The translations under genes were made by a program, and so were the position numbers. A stretch of 64,000 nucleotides of DNA. Origin: UBA1715 sp045615765 (lineage in GTDB: Bacteria; Bacteroidota; Bacteroidia; Bacteroidales; UBA1715). Position 1 is the stretch's first letter. Each line of letters begins with the position of its first letter. The stretch is taken from assembly GCA_045615765.1 (NCBI GenBank), contig JAZLFM010000019.1, positions 13,777-77,776 on the forward strand, given 5' to 3'. The notes under the pieces were generated by a model that had not been told where the DNA came from, made no database searches, and saw only the letters and a program-made list of their open reading frames with translations. This document shows positions 19,108 through 28,714 of the stretch, in pieces.

Positions 19108-22100
19108 ATGGCACGAATCATTATCACATATCTATTATGTATTTTTTTCTTCTGCAGCTATGCTCAAGAATTTGATTTTGTTGCCGATAACACACAAGGC
19201 TGTTCGCCATTAAAGGTTGTGTTCACTAACAACACCAAACCTATCCAAGATTATACATACGAATGGACTGTAGAACAAGGAAAATTTTCAACACAACAAG
19301 ATAGCGTACAAAACACATACATAAATCCTGGCACATACACCGTTACAATGAATGTGTTTGACAAAACAAAAAAACTGGTCACTAGCGTAAAAAAAGAAAA
19401 ATACATTACTGTTTTCAATGATCCTGATGTACAAATAACAAGCAATAAAAATGAAGCTTGCGAAGATGACGAATTCAATTTTTCTATTGATAAACTAACA
19501 AGCGACACAACTATAGTTGCTTACACATGGATATTATCAGACGGAACTATTTATCAAACTCAAAATCCACCAGCTCACTCATTTGGTTTTGCCGATAAGT
19601 TTACCGTTTTTCTTTCTGTGCAAGACGGTCATGGTTGTACAAACCGAGAACGGAAATCTATAACTGTTACAACATACGACGACTACCCTACACTTAGCTT
19701 CAGCCTTAATCAGTCACGAGCATGCGAGCCACAACTTGAAGTCGCATTTACAAATACCACAACCGACAATAGTATTTCAGCCTTCCATTGGGATTATGGA
19801 GATGGTAATAAATTCGATGGAAAAAATCCTCCTAATCATACATATAAAGGATATGGCTCCTATTACGCAAAACTTTCTGCAAGTTCCGAACATGGCTGCG
19901 TAGGCACTGTTCTTCGTTCTATACAACTAATAGATTTTCAACCCAATATTGCAATTAACGACGAATATCCCGCAATACAATTTGTAAACACAAATTCTAT
20001 AAATGCCTACAATCAGAGTTTATCTAAATATGGTTTCCCAAGTCAACAAAAATCAACGACTACACCCAAAACCGTATTTTGTCCTGGAGCAATAACATTT
20101 TCCGACGCCAGCAACACTACAAATATCTCTTGGCAATGGGACCTTAACGCTGACGGCAACATAGAATCAACAGAAAAAACATTCACCACTGAAATCCTTG
20201 AACCCGGAACGCATACAATAAAACTTACCGTTAGCAATGGAGTTTGTACCAAAGAAATTGTAAAAGAGTTTTCTATAGAGAAAAAGTTAGAAATACAAGC
20301 GAAACCAACAGACGCTTTTTTTTGCCACTCACCCGCCAATGTTGAATACAGCGTAGAAAGCAATGTCGCAGAATGCTCGTTTTTATGGGAAATAAACGAT
20401 ACCCTTTACAATAAAGCTACATTCAAAAAAGCACAACACGAAGGGATATACTCCGCACAAGTTTATGCTATTTCACCTAATTTTTGTACCGCAACGCAAA
20501 CTTTACAAAACAATGTTGAAGTTGCCACTCCTCACATATATACAGTAAGAAATGGTATTTTCGGAAATCCGAGAAGCGGTTGCGCACCTTTAGACGTTAC
20601 TTTTTCCGCCCGATATAGCTACAAAACAGAACAAGACTCTATTGTCTCTGTAAAATGGGATTATCAAAACGACAACATATTCGAAGACCAAGATATTCTT
20701 TCTACAAAAGAAAAAGAGAAAGTTCTTTCACATACATGGACATACGATAATGAAGGTCTTTACACCTATAAAATAAAATTTGAGACGGCAAAAGGTTGTT
20801 CAGTACAGAATCTATTCACAAAAACAGAAGACACCATAAGCGTTGGACGCGAGCCAAATCTTTCCTTCGACTACATTAAAGAAATCTGCGCAAGCGATCC
20901 TCTTCAAGTAGCCGTTTCATATAATGGAGAAGATGAACGATACACAAGTAAATTCGACACTCTTACTCTTATTTTTACAGAAATAAATGGTTTTAATTTC
21001 TACACCTCATTATCTATCGAAAATCCTATTCCACCTATCGCAGAAGTAACATTTTCGGATACCGTTGGAAGTCATATTCCAACATTTACAGTATCTGATA
21101 ATGGCTGTTCCAAAACATATGATGATCTTGACACCGTAGAAGTAAAAGGACCTATGGTATTCATACAATCATCTCCTGCATCTTGTACAACTCCATTCGA
21201 TTACGATTATACCTTCAAAAAGAACTATAGTTCAAATTCTTGGAAATGGTACATTCGAAAACAAGAAAATCCTGTTTGGCAAAATATTCCCGACAGCGAC
21301 AATAAAGACAGCATACACATTGACTACACCCTATACGGAGGCCGTGGATATTATTTAGTAATGGCAACAGCAGAAAATCCAGAAACCGGTTGTACTATGA
21401 GCGACAGCATAACAACTCATGTCACAAATGTGTCTGGTAATTTTGAATTACATAAATATGAACCTTGCTTAGGAGACACTGCACAGTTTGTTATCTCACG
21501 AGAAGACAATCAAGATGTTATTTCCTGGACGTGGGTATATAATTGGAATGGCGTAAAAAAAGCATACACATTTGCAAATTTAGAAGAAGATTACATCTAT
21601 CAACACTATCAAAAACAATATATTTTTGATACAGAAAACATTACATCTGTAACGGTAGAAGCACGCGACGAAAATGGATGTGTTGACACTATTACAAAAC
21701 TTGTCACTGTATTCGAAGCCCATGCAGGATTTTTTGGTGACGTTCTATCCGACTGCATCCCATTCACGACAAACTTTACCGACACATCCAAATCGGAACA
21801 TACTATCACAAAAAGAATTTGGAATCTTGGTGATACACTTATAACCGAAGGAAATCAAACAAGTGTACAAATAGTAAACACGAAAAAGACAACAAAACGC
21901 GTTTCGCTCATCATTATTGACGACCACGGTTGTCGTGATACTGCAAGTTTTGCAAATTATATAAAACCGGTAATACCGAACTCACAATTCATTGTTGCAA
22001 ATCCCAAAGTATGTCTCGGACACGAAGCTAAATTCATACGAAATAGCAACACAGATGAACCAGGAAATAATCTTACACATTTTTCTTGGGACTTTGGAGA

Positions 22101-23904
22101 CGGGAATATTTTCCAATCGGACAAAAATCCCAAAGACACAACAACACATACATATTCTTTAGAATCTGACAGTACCTATAGCATACAATTAACTGCATAC
22201 TGCACTAGTCCAGAAGGGAATGAATGTGTTGATTCTTCTACACAAAAAATAGACATAAAAGATGTCGGCGCGAAAATAAAAATACGAGATTCTGATCAAT
22301 GTAAAGAACCTGGGCAAAAATTCATTGTATATCTCGACAATACGATATACAATTCGAATATGCAAAACTTTTCTTGGTGGAAATTCGACGGAAGCGACTC
22401 TGTATATATAAGCAACAAGAAGAATCTCCAAGTTGTCACTTTTGAAAACTACGGAGAACAATCTTTATTCCTCCATAGTGAAAGTAATTATTTTGGATGC
22501 GAGGATACGACCACATTTATTACAATAAATGTAGCAGGATACGAAGCTGAAATGTTTACCGAAAAAGAAAACGCGTGCGTGCACGAGGACATTTCTTTCT
22601 TCTTAAAAGACACAGCCAATTTGTATAGATATAATGCATATTGGGAATTTGGAGATGGCGAGTCTGTCCCACTCACAAACATTGAAACCATACATTCATA
22701 CAATGCATTGGCACAAACCGAAAACAACACATACAAAGTTCAATTCATTGTTGACGCAGAAGGTTGCAAGCCACGAGATATTTCAGCAAACATCACTATC
22801 TTCCCTGTAATTGCAGACTTCACACGAGGAGAGAACGACCTCGATACTATTGGCTGCGCACCATATCAAATTACATTGCACAACACATCGGTTGCAGGAG
22901 ATGGCGCTACATATCTATGGGATTTCGGAGATGGCACAACCTCAACAGAAAAAAATCCTACTATAACTATAGATAAAGCAAATCTTGCACAACCTATCAG
23001 CCTAAGTGTAAGCTCAAATATTTGTAACGACACAATACGAAAAAACGTCACGACCTATCCATACGCCGACATAACAATAGATATAGACTCTGTTCTCTGT
23101 GTAGGGGAATCTATTAGTGCTAAAGCAACTGGAAATTTCAACAGCGTACAATGGAAGCCAAATGAATTATTTACAGCTCCACATGCACCTGAAACTAATG
23201 TGAACATACAAAAATCACAATATATTTACATTACAAGCTGGTCAAACAAAAACTGTAAAAATACCGACAGCATATACGTTTACGTACAACAAAGACCTCA
23301 CTATTACGGTGCGCCAGATTCGGTACTGATTTATTATACCAGCGACAGCACAACAGAATATGCAAAGAAAACCACAAACAACCTAATTGTCGGACAAATT
23401 TACAATGTAAACGCAACAGAAACAGAAGGTATAAACTATTCTTGGAGTCCTGCGACATACATTTCTTGCACCGACTGTTCCAATCCAAACATAGATTTAA
23501 CTTGCGGAAACGGAACAACACAAGATTGTTTTGATTTTCCAGAATTCATAAACTACACAATTTCAATGACAGACAGTCTCGGATGTTTTTCTGAAGATAC
23601 TACAATACATTTCAACATTATACTCGATACGAAAATCGCAATGCCAGAAGCATTCTCTCCGAACAATGACGGGCATAATGATATAGCCTACGTACGTGGT
23701 TGGGGCGTACGAGAATTCATTGAAGTAAAAATATACAACCGCTGGGGACAAGTCGTGTTCGAAAGCAACGACATGAATATTGGTTGGGACGGCACTTTCA
23801 AAGGCGAACCACAAGGAATGGACACGTATGCTTACACAATAAAAGCTATCAATACAAAAGGAGAAGAAATTTTTACCAAGGGATATATTACCTTAATACG
23901 CTAA
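19108..23904 (+). CDS. Large PKD-repeat protein with T9SS type B (CHU_C) sorting domain
   Basis: 1,598 residues. A signal peptide ending at YAQ (residues 1-20) is followed by an array of PKD-like domains recognisable by WDYGDGN, WDFGDGN, WEFGDGE and WDFGDGT motifs, each with a closing HTY/Y-x-V strand and paired Cys residues. The last 90 residues are a gliding-motility-associated C-terminal domain: AFSPNNDGHND, an IYNRWGQVVFES strand, NIGWDGTFKGE and a terminal GYITLIR strand. That domain directs export through the type IX system and surface attachment. Function is probably adhesion or extracellular scaffolding; no catalytic domain was recognised. It converges with the thiamine operon, with 1 bp between stops. 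Confidence 0.92.
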   Translation: MARIIITYLLCIFFFCSYAQEFDFVADNTQGCSPLKVVFTNNTKPIQDYTYEWTVEQGKFSTQQDSVQNTYINPGTYTVTMNVFDKTKKLVTSVKKEKYITVFNDPDVQITSNKNEACEDDEFNFSIDKLTSDTTIVAYTWILSDGTIYQTQNPPAHSFGFADKFTVFLSVQDGHGCTNRERKSITVTTYDDYPTLSFSLNQSRACEPQLEVAFTNTTTDNSISAFHWDYGDGNKFDGKNPPNHTYKGYGSYYAKLSASSEHGCVGTVLRSIQLIDFQPNIAINDEYPAIQFVNTNSINAYNQSLSKYGFPSQQKSTTTPKTVFCPGAITFSDASNTTNISWQWDLNADGNIESTEKTFTTEILEPGTHTIKLTVSNGVCTKEIVKEFSIEKKLEIQAKPTDAFFCHSPANVEYSVESNVAECSFLWEINDTLYNKATFKKAQHEGIYSAQVYAISPNFCTATQTLQNNVEVATPHIYTVRNGIFGNPRSGCAPLDVTFSARYSYKTEQDSIVSVKWDYQNDNIFEDQDILSTKEKEKVLSHTWTYDNEGLYTYKIKFETAKGCSVQNLFTKTEDTISVGREPNLSFDYIKEICASDPLQVAVSYNGEDERYTSKFDTLTLIFTEINGFNFYTSLSIENPIPPIAEVTFSDTVGSHIPTFTVSDNGCSKTYDDLDTVEVKGPMVFIQSSPASCTTPFDYDYTFKKNYSSNSWKWYIRKQENPVWQNIPDSDNKDSIHIDYTLYGGRGYYLVMATAENPETGCTMSDSITTHVTNVSGNFELHKYEPCLGDTAQFVISREDNQDVISWTWVYNWNGVKKAYTFANLEEDYIYQHYQKQYIFDTENITSVTVEARDENGCVDTITKLVTVFEAHAGFFGDVLSDCIPFTTNFTDTSKSEHTITKRIWNLGDTLITEGNQTSVQIVNTKKTTKRVSLIIIDDHGCRDTASFANYIKPVIPNSQFIVANPKVCLGHEAKFIRNSNTDEPGNNLTHFSWDFGDGNIFQSDKNPKDTTTHTYSLESDSTYSIQLTAYCTSPEGNECVDSSTQKIDIKDVGAKIKIRDSDQCKEPGQKFIVYLDNTIYNSNMQNFSWWKFDGSDSVYISNKKNLQVVTFENYGEQSLFLHSESNYFGCEDTTTFITINVAGYEAEMFTEKENACVHEDISFFLKDTANLYRYNAYWEFGDGESVPLTNIETIHSYNALAQTENNTYKVQFIVDAEGCKPRDISANITIFPVIADFTRGENDLDTIGCAPYQITLHNTSVAGDGATYLWDFGDGTTSTEKNPTITIDKANLAQPISLSVSSNICNDTIRKNVTTYPYADITIDIDSVLCVGESISAKATGNFNSVQWKPNELFTAPHAPETNVNIQKSQYIYITSWSNKNCKNTDSIYVYVQQRPHYYGAPDSVLIYYTSDSTTEYAKKTTNNLIVGQIYNVNATETEGINYSWSPATYISCTDCSNPNIDLTCGNGTTQDCFDFPEFINYTISMTDSLGCFSEDTTIHFNIILDTKIAMPEAFSPNNDGHNDIAYVRGWGVREFIEVKIYNRWGQVVFESNDMNIGWDGTFKGEPQGMDTYAYTIKAINTKGEEIFTKGYITLIR

Positions 23905-23905
23905 T

Positions 23906-24529
23906 TTAGCATAGTAAAGAAAGAAATTTACGACACCTATCCACCAAGACATTTCTTTCCGAGAAAGAACTAATCTTACCCCAAAATCCCCCTAAAACAG
24001 CAATGCCCGCAAAGCCTAATTCACGTACTATTGGAACTTGTTCTATAGATACTCCACCCAACGCATACACTTTATTTTCAAATAACCCCTGTGCACAAGC
24101 TTTTTCCAATTCCGATTTCGTAAATGCTGCTCCATAGCCCTCTTTTGAAATACTATCAAAGATAGGGCTAAGAAACACATAATCATAGCGAGAAGCATAT
24201 TGCTCCACTTCCTGAATAGAGTGACAGGAACAAGATTTAGTAAATGCTCTTTTTTTACATTCTTCATTAAACCAAACCGGAACAGTAGGATTTCTTTTAT
24301 TTAAATGTATTCCACCTAAAGAGAATAATCGAGCAAGATCATGATGATCATGCAAAACTATCCTATCACGGTATGGTAAATCTATCTGCTCAATCCAATT
24401 TGCAATTTCCTGACTATCGGCATTCGGTTTACGAAGATGCAAACGTTCTAAACCATTGGCAAATAAAAAATTTACCAGAGAGGTCTCTTCCTCAAAGAAA
24501 TCTGGACGAGTTATTACAACAAAATGCAT
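23906..24529 (-). CDS. Second thiamine-phosphate synthase-like protein (ThiE/TenI family)
   Basis: 207 residues with the ThiE/TenI TIM-barrel pattern: HLRKPNA near residue 32, IVLHDHHDLA, GGIHLNKRN, the SCSCHSIQEV and FLSPIFDSISKEGYG strands, and the final ALGGVSIE and GIAVLGGFWG phosphate-binding loops. It is the last gene of the thiamine operon, 6 bp after thiH. Bacteroidota often carry two ThiE-like genes here; this copy is more divergent than the one at 27183 and could act like TenI (thiazole tautomerase) rather than as the main synthase. Activity is inferred. Confidence 0.82.
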   Translation of the reverse strand: MHFVVITRPDFFEEETSLVNFLFANGLERLHLRKPNADSQEIANWIEQIDLPYRDRIVLHDHHDLARLFSLGGIHLNKRNPTVPVWFNEECKKRAFTKSCSCHSIQEVEQYASRYDYVFLSPIFDSISKEGYGAAFTKSELEKACAQGLFENKVYALGGVSIEQVPIVRELGFAGIAVLGGFWGKISSFSERNVLVDRCRKFLSLLC

Positions 24530-24535
24530 ATAATC

Positions 24536-25666
24536 CTATGAAATATAAATACTGTCGAAAGAAGCATCCCAATCTTTCCACACCGGTTCGCGACCTAATT
24601 CTTTCAAACGTTGATTGATAGTTTTGGCAGAACGTTCATCCGAAACCGTGAATTGTTCCAAAGCTTGAGGATAAGTATGATAACCACCAGGATTTACTTT
24701 AGATTCTGCAGACATAGTCGTAACACCCAACGTGCACATATTATCACGAATATAAGCAGGTTCACGAGTTGAATATGAGATATCCACATCATGATCAAAA
24801 ATACGCATAGCAAATGTTACCTGAGCAAGTTCACGATCCGTCATAATACAATTAGGATTAAAACCTTCATTTTGAGCAGGACGCATACGAGGGAAATTCA
24901 CCGAGTATTTTGTTTTCCAATAATGTTTCTGTAAATAACGAAGATGATAAGCCATCATTGTTACATCGGTACGCCAATCTTTCTCCAAACCAATCAAAAC
25001 ACCCATGCCTATTGAATGTACACCAGCTTGTCCCATACGATCAAAGCCATCGCATCGCCACTCAAATTTGGATTTCATGCCACGAGGATGGTACAATTTA
25101 TAATTTTCTTGACGATATGTTTCCTGAAAACAAACTACCCCATTCATACCATGACGAGTTAATTCCTTATAGTCTTCTGCAGAAAGAGGCATTACCTCTA
25201 TTTTTATGTTAGAAAAATATTTCTTTGCGATATCTATCGCATTAGCAATATAAGGAACGCCTGCCTTTGCAGGATTTTCTCCTGTTACAAGAAGTATATT
25301 TTCGAATGGAGCCAACGACTTTATTGCTCGATATTCGTTTTCGATCTGCTCCGGAGTCAATATTGTTCGTTCCATTGGATTTTCGCGATGGAAACCACAA
25401 TACACACAAGAATTACTACATGAATTTGTTATATACAACGGTATAAACATCGACATTGTTTTACCGAATCGTTCTTCTGTATATTTGCGAGACAAACGAG
25501 CCATAACCTCCAAATATGGTTCTGCCGCAGGCGACAACAACGCCATAAAATCTGCAACATCGCAACGTTCCTTTGACAAAGCTCTACGCACATCACTATC
25601 TGTCATATTAGCAATGCGCTCAGTTGTTTCTTCCCAACTAATTTTTTTTAATTCGTCACTAAACAT
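24536..25666 (-). CDS. thiH: 2-iminoacetate synthase (radical SAM tyrosine lyase)
   Basis: 376 residues. It cleaves tyrosine to dehydroglycine for the thiazole of thiamine. The radical SAM cluster motif CxxxCxxC is seen at Cys83, Cys87 and Cys90 (TNSCSNSCVYCGFHR). The VTGENPAKAG, MPLSAEDY, CFQETYRQ and YSVNFPRMRP segments are typical of ThiH. This is the oxygen-sensitive route, fitting an anaerobe, whereas aerobes often use glycine oxidase (ThiO). It lies 2 bp after thiF in the thiSEGFH operon. Confidence 0.95.
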   Translation of the reverse strand: MFSDELKKISWEETTERIANMTDSDVRRALSKERCDVADFMALLSPAAEPYLEVMARLSRKYTEERFGKTMSMFIPLYITNSCSNSCVYCGFHRENPMERTILTPEQIENEYRAIKSLAPFENILLVTGENPAKAGVPYIANAIDIAKKYFSNIKIEVMPLSAEDYKELTRHGMNGVVCFQETYRQENYKLYHPRGMKSKFEWRCDGFDRMGQAGVHSIGMGVLIGLEKDWRTDVTMMAYHLRYLQKHYWKTKYSVNFPRMRPAQNEGFNPNCIMTDRELAQVTFAMRIFDHDVDISYSTREPAYIRDNMCTLGVTTMSAESKVNPGGYHTYPQALEQFTVSDERSAKTINQRLKELGREPVWKDWDASFDSIYIS

Positions 25667-25668
25667 AT

Positions 25669-26373
25669 TTATAAATCTATAACGAACGATTGAAGCGTAT
25701 TTAAATCAATCGTCCAAAGTTTATCTATTAAAGGATTACCATAACCACATATAAGTTGAAGCACTTGAGAAGCTTCAACGCTACCAACCACAGCCGGAGT
25801 TACACCTACAACTTGTTTTCCAGGATGAGGCATTGACATCGTTTCCGTTTCGTTCGGAAACAAAGTCCTATAGGTTGCCTTACCTTTATTTAATACTGCA
25901 ACTTGTCCTTCCAAACCACAAATCGCACCGTAAACGTATGTTTTTCCCAATAATTTACAAGTATCACTCATAATATAACGGACTGCAAAATTATCCGTTC
26001 CGTCCACAACTATATCATACTCAGAAATCAAACGACGAGCGTTTTCTGCAGAAAGTCGTTCCTGATAAGCGCAAACAGTAATAGAAGAATTCATGTTCTG
26101 CAATCGTTCACATGCACATATTGCTTTAGACTGCCCTATTTGATGTTCATCATACAACACCTGTCTATGCAAATTTGTAAGACTCACAACATCATCATCA
26201 ACGACACCGATAGTCCCTACTCCCGCACCTGCTAAATATAAAGCAATAGGAGAACCTAAACCGCCAACGCCGACTATCAAAACCTTAGCTTCCGCTAGTT
26301 TTTTTTGTCCTTCCTGTCCTATTTCCGGAAGCAAAATCTGACGACTATATCGTTCTTCCGCATTACAATCCAT
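25669..26373 (-). CDS. thiF: ThiS/sulfur-carrier adenylyltransferase, zinc site apparently lost
   Basis: 234 residues of the E1-like ThiF/MoeB family, which activates the ThiS C-terminal glycine by adenylation. Seen: RYSRQILLPEIGQEGQ (arginine finger region), VGVGGLGSPIALYLAGAG (ATP loop), DDDVVSLTNLHRQVLY, and VDGTDNFAVRY. The usual zinc CxxC pairs are not visible: the YRCLFP motif reads YRTLFPNET, and no Cys pair is seen near the C terminus. Operon position between thiG and thiH supports ThiF over MoeB or HesA. It is 30 bp after thiG. Confidence 0.9.
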   Translation of the reverse strand: MDCNAEERYSRQILLPEIGQEGQKKLAEAKVLIVGVGGLGSPIALYLAGAGVGTIGVVDDDVVSLTNLHRQVLYDEHQIGQSKAICACERLQNMNSSITVCAYQERLSAENARRLISEYDIVVDGTDNFAVRYIMSDTCKLLGKTYVYGAICGLEGQVAVLNKGKATYRTLFPNETETMSMPHPGKQVVGVTPAVVGSVEASQVLQLICGYGNPLIDKLWTIDLNTLQSFVIDL

Positions 26374-26403
26374 AGCGATACTATAAGAATTTACGATGTA
26401 TTG

Positions 26404-27177
26404 TTACATATCCAAGAAAGCTGTAAGAGGAGAACTTGCCTCGGCACTATTAGAAACAGCACCTAATCCTGCTTCATAAGCCATTCTACCAGCAATAACA
26501 GCTTGTCTAAACGCATCCGCCATTTTTACAGGATCACCGGCAACTGCTATAGCTGTGTTAACCAAGCAACAATCCGCACCCATTTCCATTGCTTCAGCGG
26601 CATGACTTGGCGCACCAATACCAGCGTCAACAACAACAGGAACAGTAGCTTGTTCTATAATAATCTGCAAGAAATCCTTCATACGTAGACCTTTATTTGT
26701 TCCTATAGGGGCAGCCAAAGGCATAACAGTAGCTGCACCAGCTTCCTCTAAATGTTTACAAAGAGTAGGATCTGCCTGACAATATGGAAGTACAACAAAA
26801 CCAAGTTTCACCAACTTCTCTGTAGCTTTTAACGTTTCCACAGAATCCGGCAACAAATAACGAGGATCTGGATGTATTTCCAATTTCAACCAATTTGTAC
26901 CAAAAGCTTCACGAGCCATTTGTGCCGCAAACACAGCCTCTTCTGCATTTCTTACGCCACTCGTATTTGGCAACAATTGGATGTTTTGGTTCTGTGTTAT
27001 ATGAGTAAGCAATTCATCATGAGCATCACCCAACTCGATACGTTTCATAGCAACAGTCACCATCTCGGTCTGTGAAACCTCGATAGCGCGCGTCATCAAA
27101 TCATTATTATTAAACTTTCCAGTTCCTAAAAACAAGCGGGAACTAAACTCTCTTCCTGCAATAACTAAGTTACTCAT
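26404..27177 (-). CDS. thiG: Thiazole synthase
   Basis: 257 residues. It builds the thiamine thiazole phosphate from DXP, dehydroglycine and ThiS-thiocarboxylate. Signatures: FLGTGKFNNNDLM near the N terminus, NTSGVRNAEEAV, the NWLKLEIHPD strand carrying the Schiff-base lysine, MPLAAPIGTNKGL, and the PVVVDAGIGAPSHAAEAMEMGAD-type phosphate loop. Length is that of the family. It sits 5 bp after thiE in the operon. Confidence 0.96.
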   Translation of the reverse strand: MSNLVIAGREFSSRLFLGTGKFNNNDLMTRAIEVSQTEMVTVAMKRIELGDAHDELLTHITQNQNIQLLPNTSGVRNAEEAVFAAQMAREAFGTNWLKLEIHPDPRYLLPDSVETLKATEKLVKLGFVVLPYCQADPTLCKHLEEAGAATVMPLAAPIGTNKGLRMKDFLQIIIEQATVPVVVDAGIGAPSHAAEAMEMGADCCLVNTAIAVAGDPVKMADAFRQAVIAGRMAYEAGLGAVSNSAEASSPLTAFLDM

Positions 27178-27182
27178 TGTTT

Positions 27183-27794
27183 CTATATCATTTTTATTAA
27201 TTTTCTCATTTCTTCTACGGGATTTTCCGCTCTTAGCACACTACCCGAAATTGCAATACCAGTAACACCTGTTTTCATAATCGAGGGAATATCTTCCGCT
27301 GTTATTCCACCAATTGCAACAATAGGAATTTGTATGCCTGATGTTTTCATTTTATTTACTATCTCCGTATAACCTTCCAAGCCGAGCACCGGAGCCAATC
27401 CTTTTTTCGTTGTTGTAAAACGAAAAGGACCACATCCTATATAATTTGCCGACGCATTATAATGCATCAAGACATCTTCAAATGTATTTGCCGTACCGCC
27501 TATTATATAATCATCACCCAAAATCTTCCGAGCTTGCTCTACCGGCATATCCTTCTTACCAAGATGAACACCATTCGCCCCCAGTTCCTTTACAAGTTCC
27601 ACATGGTCATCCAAGATAAATGTCGCCTGAAATTTGTCACATAACTTTCTAACCTCACGTCCCACAAGAATAATATCCTCATTTGAAGCATCTTTCATTC
27701 GCAACTGCACCCATTTACAACCACCCTCAAGCGCCATACGGATGCCGTCCAAATATGAGTATTCCGAAGTATAATGTGAAATAAATTGTATCAT
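27183..27794 (-). CDS. thiE: Thiamine-phosphate synthase
   Basis: 203 residues. It couples HMP-PP and thiazole phosphate to thiamine phosphate. Features: WVQLRMKDAS, FILDDHVELVKELGANGVHLGKKDMP, IGGTANTFED, the YIGCGPFRFTTTKKG loop, and the PIVAIGGIT and GIAISGSVL phosphate-binding strands. The ATG at 27794 is chosen because it overlaps the thiS stop as ATGA, the usual sign of translational coupling; an ATG three codons upstream would lie inside thiS. This copy is closer to canonical ThiE than the one at 23906. Confidence 0.94.
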   Translation of the reverse strand: MIQFISHYTSEYSYLDGIRMALEGGCKWVQLRMKDASNEDIILVGREVRKLCDKFQATFILDDHVELVKELGANGVHLGKKDMPVEQARKILGDDYIIGGTANTFEDVLMHYNASANYIGCGPFRFTTTKKGLAPVLGLEGYTEIVNKMKTSGIQIPIVAIGGITAEDIPSIMKTGVTGIAISGSVLRAENPVEEMRKLIKMI

Positions 27795-27988
27795 CCCCCA
27801 CAAACAGCTTTTATAATTATTATACTAACGCCTTCTTGTATTGGTGTTGTCGTCCATTCCGTATTAGGCACCATTTTCTTTTCCACAGCAATAGCAACAC
27901 CTTTTTTAGGCAAATTAAGTTCCAAAGCTAATTCTTCCAGATTTTTTGCTTTTGTTATTACCTTATTATTATTAACCGTTATTTCCAT
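27791..27988 (-). CDS. thiS: Sulfur carrier protein ThiS
   Basis: 65 residues with the ubiquitin-like fold pattern and the C-terminal Gly-Gly (IIIIKAVCGG) that is adenylated and thiocarboxylated for thiazole synthesis. It is the first gene of the thiamine operon and its stop overlaps the thiE start by 4 nt. A TPP riboswitch lies about 230 bp upstream. Confidence 0.94.
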   Translation of the reverse strand: MEITVNNNKVITKAKNLEELALELNLPKKGVAIAVEKKMVPNTEWTTTPIQEGVSIIIIKAVCGG

Positions 27989-28217
27989 ACCGAGACCAAT
28001 ACTATTTATACAGTTAATGTATTTTCACAAATAATATAGTAATAACCAGAACATCTTTCAGAAAGACGTACGCACTTACAAATAATCAACAATTTAAATT
28101 TGAGTAAATCGATCATACTATATCTTTTGCATATTCTTTTACAATCCAACAAAAGAAGTACTCACAGAAACAAAGGTTCAGAAAACATCAAAACCTTTTG
28201 AAACATTGCAACATACG
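27989..28217 (-). promoter_or_regulatory. Leader between TPP riboswitch and thiS (expression platform region)
   Basis: No gene seen. On the transcribed strand an A/T-rich helix forms between 28171-28178 and 28192-28199, just 3' of the aptamer; it may compete with or follow aptamer folding. No clear T-tract terminator is visible, so translational control or a distal platform near thiS is also possible. Confidence 0.4.
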
Positions 28218-28288
28218 AATCAATCCCTACGGCAGTACTAACTACATCAGGTTCGAAGGTATAATCTCAGCCCTTTAGAGCACCCTTT
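28218..28288 (-). promoter_or_regulatory. TPP riboswitch (THI element)
   Basis: The reverse complement carries the conserved THI-box words in order: GGGTGCTC, GGGCTGAGA, the ACCTTCGAACCTGAT core, GTTAGTACTG and CGTAGGGA. It lies 230 bp before thiS on the same strand, with a -7 box just upstream, so it should repress thiSEGFH when thiamine pyrophosphate is abundant. Confidence 0.95.
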
Positions 28289-28303
28289 TGATGTTCGATA
28301 AAG

Positions 28304-28331
28304 CAAAAATATTTCTTTTTTTCTAAACAAA
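28304..28331 (-). promoter_or_regulatory. Promoter of the thiamine operon
   Basis: Minus-strand TTTG (28331-28328), a 16-bp spacer and TATTTTTG (28311-28304). Predicted initiation is a few bases before the riboswitch, consistent with the aptamer being at the transcript 5' end. Confidence 0.6.
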
Positions 28332-28505
28332 TAAAAAAAGTAACAAAAAGTACATCTACAGAAAATAAGACTAAACAGAAACATTTTATCGGAAAAACGT
28401 CTAATAAATTTCAAATTAGAAGCAGAATAATGTACAAAACTTATAATTTTTAATATTTTTATTAAATTTTCTTACTTTTTGTAATCATATATTAAAAATT
28501 TGATA

Positions 28506-28714
28506 TATGTTTGCAATGTCAAAAGGAAATAAACGATGAAACTATTACTAAAAAACAAACTTTCACTTACAAATCAAAACGCTCCCGCGGGAGTGTAGTA
28601 AGAAAAAACAAAAAAGAAACGGCAATTTGTTGAACGACGGTGCACCTCGTTCGACATTCTCATCAAAAAAACAAACAAACGACAAACAAACGGTAAACAA
28701 AAATCTTAGTAATT
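28506..28714 (+). promoter_or_regulatory. Promoter box and structured leader of the ammonium operon
   Basis: A TATGTTTG -7 element at 28506-28513 implies a leader of about 195 nt before the ATG at 28715. The leader has two GC-rich hairpins in an AT-rich context. The first is a perfect palindrome CTCCCGCGGGAG at 28582-28593, flanked by pairing CTTAC/GTAAG at 28566-28570 and 28598-28602. The second is a 9-bp stem at 28629-28637 with 28647-28655 (one G-T pair). Neither has a T-tract, so they look regulatory rather than terminating. No known riboswitch class was recognised. Confidence 0.55.

Noticed and set aside
28171..28200. Rho-independent terminator downstream of the TPP aptamer
   Set aside because: The helix is AU-rich with a bulge and has no T-tract on the transcribed strand, so it is reported only as part of the leader.
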